Part shown: one piece after another, positions 57,216-64,000 of the stretch
How positions within the stretch are numbered: the first letter of the stretch is position 1
Layout: every line of letters starts with the position of its first letter
Notes under the pieces: generated by a model
Database searches by the model: none
What the model saw: the letters and a program-made list of their open reading frames with translations, nothing else
What the model was told of the DNA's origin: nothing
Origin: Amyloporia xantha
Lineage: Eukaryota > Basidiomycota > Agaricomycetes > Polyporales > Adustoporiaceae
Length of the DNA: 64,000 bases
Assembly: GCA_036971615.1 (NCBI GenBank)
Contig: JAYKKR010000005.1
Span: 1,612,001-1,676,000 of the forward strand
Reading direction: 5' to 3'
Position numbers and translations under genes: made by a program

Positions 57216-59752
57216 AAGGCCCCCGAATCTTTAGTCGTTAGATCCTATATGGGAATCGCAGTCTGCTCCTGTACATGTGCCTAAATTTCCAGGTAACTTT
57301 GCATCCTTTCGAACTCAATAAGCGCAAGATCTCGCAGATATCCAGTGTCAAACAGCATATTTCTCAGTGATAATTCAGAAAGCGAGCGGGATCCCCGATA
57401 CCCACCGAGATTGAAAGAGTCCGACTCCAAAACGGCAGCGGTTGGTCGTCTTCCTGTCTAGGCCCTCTTGCGCTGTTGTCGCTGTACAATTGAGATCGAC
57501 TCTCGGCCAGTGCGTCAAAATTACAGTGCTACTATTCCAGTAGAATGTGCACCCAACGTCAGAAGTCCGGGATCATGACGACCGCGTGATGGCGGCTGAA
57601 TGTGACGCGTCGCTCACGTGAGACGCGTTCATCGACGGCGACATCTCACGCCACTTTTCCTCTGATCTCGACTCAGACTATCTAAAGACAGTCCCACAAG
57701 TTTCCCAATCCTGATTTTCTTTCAGAGACTTCGAGTCATTGTTTCAGAAATCTTGAAGGACAAGATCAATGTCAAAATTTGCATGTTGTTCTAGAGCGTC
57801 ACACGAACTCGGAGAAGAGGAATGGCCATGCAAAGACTAATTTCATCAATGTTATCTCTGACATGTTTATGGGCTTTGTGGTCACCCTTACAGCGTCTGG
57901 CATGCTTTATGCCAACGCAGCCTAGCGCCAAGGGATGCAATTCTCGCTCGAGGACACAATCAATTTGTCCCCGTCGCGGCTGTCGCCGTGCCATGCACGG
58001 TGATTTCGAAGAGAACCGCGACACTTTCTGCATTGCGCAAGTATGCACTATTTAATGACAAAAAAAAGAGCTGCAATAGGCTGATCAGTCCAGCAAGAGA
58101 TGGCCATTGCCTGTCTACGCTGCGGCCTAGAGACGTCATTCCTGCCCTACCAGATCGGATGACTTTTTCAAGTAAGCGGTAGATGGCAAGAGATGCTGGC
58201 GTTTAACTCTACGCTACGAGTGCACAACACATCTCTGGCTTTGGCAAAGATCCGAGCTAACTCAATATCCTTCACATCCCCCTTCTAGAACCTGCACATC
58301 TCTGAAGCAACCATCATATGCTAATTTGATAGGTAATGTAAGCTGTAGTCATTGCGTCAGCGGTACAATAAAAAAGATGCTCCAACGAGCGCGTCCTGCT
58401 GCGAGATCAAGCGCGTTTTTGTAGAAGGTATGATAGCCGCCCCCTTTCATTTGATTGCGGACATTGACTACTATCCCGAATCCCCGCATCAACAGATTAC
58501 CGACTCTAGTGAAATTGACCGCTTTATCATCTCTGTGGTCTCTCTGACACCTCCGCAGTTGCCTGGGTTTGTCGATGGCTCTTGTTACGTCAGCTCCGGG
58601 CTCCGCGGGACGACCTGCAGGAAAATTCGAGAGAGGTGGTGAGGAGCTACGATCTGCGATTCTGCATCGTATTCTAGCAAGAAATACGTTCAAAATAATA
58701 TGATTTCCAGTTTTATAGTTGAGTGAATGCTGCTTTTTTGTATTCTCAATATATGGTGTCTGACGACCGCGCCCTACATGTTGATCGCCGATGACTGGTT
58801 ATACTGTGGCTGGGCGCTTCACTGCCTGGGATCTATACCCGTCAGATCGTATTCTACCGGAGGATGATTGGAAAATACTACCACAAGACCCGAACTGGTC
58901 CAGCACAAATTAGTGGTTTCCTTACCCACCCTCACCCAAGCACAACTGCGTTTGTCCACGTCTCCGGGAACCTGTGGAGTGCTCCGCCTGCATACCCTGA
59001 CCACACTGTGTGAATATAGCCGCGCAAAACAAGAAGAGACACCTCTGTTCACTTGGTGCTTAATTGTAGGGGTTTCGCGGAGCGCTGGACATGGCGCATA
59101 GCGCCGTCCTTAGATTCATCCTTTCCCGACATTGCCATGAAATTAAAGGCATCTTGCGCGAGGTGGACGTGGGTGTCCTGATGACCCTTCCTGGTTATGA
59201 TTGGTTAGCTCTTGGTCCGGAGATGCTTTGTATCTCACTTTACGATGAGTGACAGGTCACTTCATCCGCTGCCTCTGTCTTACACTCATAGTATTTCTAA
59301 TCGATCGCAGATATTCAATCGTATTCGAACTGGTCGCGGAAGGATAATTTTCACCGTCCAGATATATGATGTATTATTCTGCATCTCACCTAGTGCTTTT
59401 CCAAATCGGTCGGTACTCTTCTCTCTCTGATTTTATCGGGTCTTCGTGCAAAGGATTAAGCATGACACCAAGATCAAAGCATACGGCCTTGGCACTCAGT
59501 ATCTAGTCAAATTCTGTCCACCTTGCGTGCGTATCATTACTGTCTACCCGTCCGGGGGCGCCATTCCCCGGAGCGGTTTCTCTCCTTCTGACACGGAGCG
59601 ACACCATAACGAAACGCGATGCAAATACAATTGCAGGTGGCTGCGATCGTCAACCAGCCAGCATGGCCTATAAGAGTCAACGTTGAGAACACAGAATGGG
59701 CACCTCAAATTCAATTCTTAACAGCACTACTCGACATCTCTCTTCTTACAAG
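57216..59752. other. unassigned 2.5 kb region between dsRBM genes A and B
   Basis: Short overlapping frames on both strands (for example 58349-58693 minus and 58352-58642 plus) without signatures. No fourth dsRBM-like sequence was found by eye. No repeat structure noticed. Confidence 0.35.
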
Positions 59753-60090
59753 ATGGCCGATCGTGCGTAAAGCCAGTCTTTATATTCGTACCATTCACTT
59801 GCTCATAGTTGTAACACAGCCCGACTCAGGTTGAACAACCATCTTCAAAAGAATCCTGCTCTGGGACAACTGACCTGGGAGACGACCTCTACTGGTCCCC
59901 GCCATGCTACGGAGTGGACTGCTGTTGCGTTCCGTGAGCATTGTCCTTCCCCGAGATCGACAGCCCACTAATTGGCGGTTTCCCCCAAACATCAGTCGAC
60001 GGAATAGAACGTGGTAGAGGCACTGGTACCAGCAAGGGCGCTGCTATGGATGCAGCGGCACAGGCAGTTCTGGCCGACCTTCTTCCTTGA
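59753..60090 (+). CDS. single-domain double-stranded-RNA-binding-motif mini-protein B
   Basis: Three exons (59753-59762, 59820-59933, 59996-60090) sum to 219 nt, giving 72 residues. The first exon is only 10 nt (Met-Ala-Asp plus one base). Helix 1 (RLRLNNHLQKN), the strand-loop LTWETTSTGPRHATEWTAVA, then GIERGRGTGTSKGAAMDAAAQ form a dsRBM as in gene A. Helix 2 has lost nearly all the lysines that bind the RNA backbone in canonical domains (SKGAAMDAAA). Both introns are phase 1 at the same sites as in genes A and C. Assignment by fold pattern and by similarity to its two neighbours; the tiny first exon is supported by the equal arrangement in gene C. Confidence 0.68.
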
Positions 60091-62057
60091 AGCCGTCGGG
60101 TTATGAATACTCTTCTTGTTTTCTTGCTGTCGACTTGCTTTGTTTTACGCCAGTACTCACTGCTGAAGTCCTCTGAATTGTTATTACCTGTTGTAACTAC
60201 TGCCAGCCTGATACACTGTTGCCTTCACTCAACGTTGTATCAATGATGGTAATCACATGCGTTTCCATATTTGCTACTCAAAATCCAGACAATATACGGC
60301 GATAGGGCATCCGAAGGTGTCGCCTCGACCATTTGGTAAAATCAGCTGATGTGATATACGACTTGTTGGACTGCATTCACAGAGAACAATATTGAAAATC
60401 AGTGCCGGGAGCTCTCCACTCCGTAACAATAGCAAGATGACCCAATCGCGATATGCAAGTTTACCCAGGAGGCCGCAATATGGCGAGTGAGGTTAAATTT
60501 GTAAAGAATTCACACCTTCGCCGTTTTCTCGAGCACACTAGCATACCCTTGAGGGATAATAGCAGCACTGCCGCCGGACTGTGAGAATGCTCAAAACACT
60601 GATAGTCAGTCTTTGTCGTCAAATCCCTAGTGCGTCCGCATTACCATAGACCGGCCGACTGAGGAAACGGCGCACTGCAGTAACACGTTTGACTTTCTTA
60701 CCTAACAGAAACGATGAATAGCTCCGGGGACTGCGGAAACAGTGCGCAATCAACCACTAAATCCTCCATGAGATCCCATGAATGAGCCATACCAACCGTG
60801 ATACCGCGGTCACGAACCGCGGAGAATGTGGCGCAGCCAAGAATCACGATCAGAGGGACTTAAAAATCGATAGCAAAGCCCGTTAAGAGCGGATCTGGAG
60901 GAAGGCAACTGACTCTTCTTCAGGTTTCGCATATCTCGCCGGAGAGCATCTTGTTACATGTAGACAAGATATGCTATTCAAAGCGGTGTGAGGTAGCAAC
61001 TGGTGCAGATGCGTCGCTTCTGGATACTACGGAGTCCTAGTCTGCATTTTAGCTGCCATTCGAACGTCACGGACAATGTTGTAAAGCATGCGGCTGGAAT
61101 GGCTTACATGGCCGCCTGCATTTGAACAAGCCTCCTGCGCCTCAAGCGTTGGCACGGCTTGTTTGACACCGCCTTGGTCACGCTATATCTGTGTTTTTGA
61201 CTCAGTGTCAACTTCAAGCGGACATACACGATTGAAATTACCTCCAACATGTTTCAACAATTCTTGTAGTACGACCACTCATAGCACTAGAGGCAGGAAT
61301 GAAACTTGGGGATGCCGTAGGTTCCAAAGTATCACTGTTGGATGGCCGGATTGTGATATATCGTTCCTCATATAGTACTAGTCACGGAGGAGGTAAGCTC
61401 AAGAAATGAAGTCCCCGCAATTGGTTAGTCGAGTGTTGATAGGCGTCTAACCCATGTAGATTGGAACGCGGGGCGTCAGGCCAAAATTGACAACGTCAAC
61501 AATAGGCCCAATGCGCAGTTGATAGCAGTGCTGCTGAATTGCCCCAGTGTCCTCTATTCGCGGCGTGCAATGAGTGACGCGCATCAAATGATCGGACGGG
61601 ACTTGTCGACCCATCGTATCGGCTGCCTCCGAGGACTATGTAGTACTTCCCCAGGACGTGCACGTGGCATAAGTCTCATCCTTCTCGATTCTCCATCAAT
61701 TAATTTCATAATGAAGTAACTGCTTTCATCCGTACAGCACACACCATCCAGAGGTACGTGTAAATTGCTCTGTCCGAAATGACCACTATGTAGTATGTGG
61801 ATATGTGCATGCCGCTTCTACAGCGAACGCCGTGATCAACTCAACTTGATTGGTTCTTTCTCAGGTGAATTTGCGTTTCGTCGCAACAAAGCACAGCAAC
61901 ACGTAGGTGGCGCGCGGGCCATTGAATATCTGGATATAGGGATCCCAACTCACGGGTCCTAAATCGCCGGAGTTCCGATGACAGCCGCCAATACCATGAC
62001 ATCAGCGTCTTGGGTTCGCGAGATATTATACGGAATGCCAGTGAGTGATCAGTTCTG

Positions 62058-62306
62058 TCAAGCAGTCATGTACTTGGCGGGGATAGAGCCACGTCTCAAT
62101 TGTTTTAGGAGTAACCCAGTGATGCAAAGTTCGAGGACCCTTCTCCGTTGCTCTAAATTTGGTTCTAGTCCGTGGATGGCAATACATTCGCTATCCCCGC
62201 CAGTTCCCAACGTAAAACGTACATCAATGCCATGTGATTTTGCGTCCCACTGAAGCTCTGCGTCAACTACATAGGGCATCTCACGCGCCAGCCCAGATAC
62301 TGCCAC
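62058..62306 (-). CDS. unidentified reading frame
   Basis: An 82-codon frame with protein-like composition (VVDAELQWDAKSHGIDVRFT, HGLEPNLEQRRRVLELCI). The opposite strand is also open. A further minus-strand stretch (LTGIPYNISRTQDADVMVLA) lies just downstream after a possible short intron. No family recognised. Confidence 0.2.
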   Translation of the reverse strand: MAVSGLAREMPYVVDAELQWDAKSHGIDVRFTLGTGGDSECIAIHGLEPNLEQRRRVLELCITGLLLKQLRRGSIPAKYMTA

Positions 62307-62471
62307 GGATCTCTAGCCGTATCAACATACAACAATCACAAGTGTATCCTGATAATGATTGATTGGCATTTTGAATGGCTGTCAGGGAAGTACAATTAGA
62401 AGGATGAATGTGTGTATATCCAGATGAGAGGTAAGCAGTCCGCAGAGCAGCCGCTGTACCCGTAGAGCCTC

Positions 62472-62479
62472 TATATAAA
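62472..62479 (+). promoter_or_regulatory. TATA box of dsRBM gene C
   Basis: TATATAAA lies 97 bp upstream of the start codon of the third dsRBM mini-gene, a typical position for a fungal core promoter. It supports the idea that this gene is transcribed. Confidence 0.45.
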
Positions 62480-62568
62480 CAAGGGGTGGAGAAGCAAAAA
62501 TGCACTCTCAAAACACACATTCGACGCATCCTCCGCTGTTCTCAATCGTAAACATTAACGGAAACAAT

Positions 62569-62915
62569 ATGAGCGACCGTAAGTAGTTTTAGACATTTTT
62601 ATAGAATGTCCGCTGATCCCTTAACACAGAATGGAGGATGGGACTTAACAATTGGCTTCAGAGCAACTTGGGCAGCGCTGAAGCCCTCAGATACGAAGAT
62701 TTCCAGAGTGGCAGACATCATGCTCCGACGTGGACTGTGATCGCATACTGTTAGTCATGTTCTGTTCTTGATCATATGCACAAAGAAATTAACTCCAAAT
62801 TCAAGTTAGAGGTGTCGAGTATGGCAGAGGAATTGCCCCTACCCGTAGTGTTGCTAAGGAGCTGGCAGCGCAGCAGGCCTTGACAGGCCTCAGACAAGAG
62901 TACGGCCGGAACTAA
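62569..62915 (+). CDS. single-domain double-stranded-RNA-binding-motif mini-protein C
   Basis: Three exons (62569-62578, 62630-62749, 62806-62915) sum to 240 nt, giving 79 residues. The first exon is 10 nt (Met-Ser-Asp plus one base), like gene B. Helix 1 reads WRMGLNNWLQSNLG, the minor-groove loop SGRHHAPTWTVIAY, the next strands RGVEYGRG, and helix 2 AKELAAQQALTGL. One lysine of the canonical helix-2 cluster remains. Exon 2 has the same length (120 nt) as in gene A. A TATA box is present upstream. The start is fixed by the splice phase shared with its relatives. Likely soluble; partner and role unknown. Confidence 0.75.
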
Positions 62916-64000
62916 GGTAACATAATTTGGTAAGTCACGTCACTGATTCCAACCCGGGATCAAGTGAGATCGTGCTTACCGTCTTTTTCCATCTTGCCAT
63001 TCACTGCAGAACATCTCCTATTTTGACCTGCTGCTGAGACTGTCTACTCTTCTCTCGTCTCTGTTAATCCATCCATCTCGCCCTCTGATCATATGATAAT
63101 ATATTCAAGTTGGATGAACTTTATTTTCTGTGGTGGTCATTTATTGTGCGATCGCATGTATGTTTCTGCCTGCTGTACGATACAATAGCCTTGCTGTCAT
63201 ATCTCACTGGAATTTAATTCTATAATTGCCACTGCGTCTGATGGTTAGATGTACACCACTCCCAGCAATATACAAAATTCAACGCGCAACGGTACGCGCT
63301 GACTCGATATCCGGCCAAGGCAAGCGTGAACGTAGCACTTTCCGTTGCACACTTCAAATTTTGCGGACTAATTCGTAACTCAGGGTTCTCAGCGAGGAGT
63401 GCTAGTATGGACGGGCTCGGATCGTCGAGTCAGATGGCAACACCAATTGCATTCTTCACACCAGATCTGATGTAATCGATGTCAGATAGTTGCTTTCCTG
63501 GTTTCGCCTTCCGTTGAATAGAGCGTAAGTAACCGCAAACACTCGGGCGGAAGATCCCACAGCGGCAGACATCACCTTCCGCGAAGCACGGTTGCCTCCA
63601 AAGGCATGTTTTTGAGCGCTATGCTGGAGTCATTCAGGATTGAATTGCCAGGTTGCCAGGAGAACCAAGACAACTTTAAACGGGATCATTCGTTCACAAT
63701 GTTACCGTTCGACCGAGTTGGGAGCTTTCAAGGCCGCATCGTGTCCGGATCTTGGTATGAATGATATCACTGCTCCTCTTTTTGATCGACAGTGACGCCG
63801 ACGGACATCACTTACGTGAACGCGCGGGAGGATAGACCTCCATCCAACAGCCGAGTCATTTGTTGCTTCTTGTACATACAGGGCATGTGCCACTGAGAGC
63901 AAGGCGCACGAATGGGGATGGAAATAATGATTATAACGGCTGAGATGGGTGATGGGACACATTAAAAAAATTCAAACTAAGACAGCGGTACGAAAGCAAG
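62916..64000. other. unassigned sequence to the window end
   Basis: No recognised gene. On the minus strand near 63400-63520, DIDYIRSGVKNAIGVAI followed after a stop by LDDPSPSILALLAENPEL has coding character, so an interrupted or spliced minus-strand gene running off the window is possible. This is not supported well enough to call. Confidence 0.3.

Larger units (their letters stand above)
60091..62568. other. unassigned 2.5 kb region between dsRBM genes B and C
   Basis: Frames at 61088-61375, 61519-61719 and 61978-62253 (+) and 62058-62306 (-) are open without recognised families. I looked for a degenerate transposase and could not support one. Confidence 0.35.

Noticed and set aside
61000..62300. 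Degenerate transposase or integrase next to the dsRBM genes
   Set aside because: A few stretches looked faintly similar (MPRARPGEVL), but no catalytic DDE/DDD motif, no terminal repeats and no continuous frame could be supported.

Overview
The window reads as nuclear DNA of a filamentous basidiomycete, most likely an Agaricomycete. The genes are dense and split by many 45-65 nt GT-AG introns. The gene set (a hydrophobin, an F-box protein, BTB/POZ proteins, a Zn2Cys6 regulator, a bacterial-type GDP-mannose pyrophosphorylase, COG5 and Mediator subunits) fits that group. I built gene models by joining exons by hand. For nearly every major gene the summed exon length is an exact multiple of three and the product matches a known family end to end, which is the main evidence for those models. 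No rRNA, tRNA or CRISPR array was recognised.

From 0.9 to 14.3 kb the window is mostly housekeeping genes: a mannose-1-phosphate guanylyltransferase (-), a PAXX-like end-joining factor (-), an amino-acid permease (+), an aldo/keto reductase (+), the proteasomal deubiquitinase UCH37 (-), Mediator subunit MED31 (+) sharing a 129 bp intergenic region with UCH37, and an SLC35C2-type transporter (+). From 14.3 to 17.8 kb there is gene-poor DNA with a diverged inverted duplication. From 17.8 to 27 kb come a Zn2Cys6 transcription factor, a Gly/His-rich protein, a short inverted-repeat transposon with an 8 bp target duplication, and COG5.

From 27.4 to 38.7 kb come a class I hydrophobin with an extra cysteine, an MDR-type oxidoreductase, the acetolactate synthase regulatory subunit ILV6, the master kinase PDK1 (converging on ILV6), 2.2 kb of unassigned DNA and a second MDR oxidoreductase. 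From 39.6 to 41.2 kb lies a composite DNA transposon containing a large palindrome; a 141 bp MITE has inserted into one arm, and the other arm preserves the empty site. From 41.4 to 52.1 kb come a Sfk1/DRAM-type membrane protein and an F-box protein, each with an apparent single-base frameshift, then two paralogous BTB proteins that face each other across MED1.

From 53.3 to 64 kb the DNA is accessory: a Tc1/mariner-like MITE, a second member of the AGGACCCCCG-ended transposon family and long unassigned stretches. Set in these are three tiny three-exon genes, each encoding a single double-stranded-RNA-binding-motif (dsRBM) domain and almost nothing else. This dispersed family of stand-alone dsRBM mini-proteins is the most unusual coding content here. 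It is closely followed by the fungal PAXX-like protein with a Ku-tail-like C-terminus.
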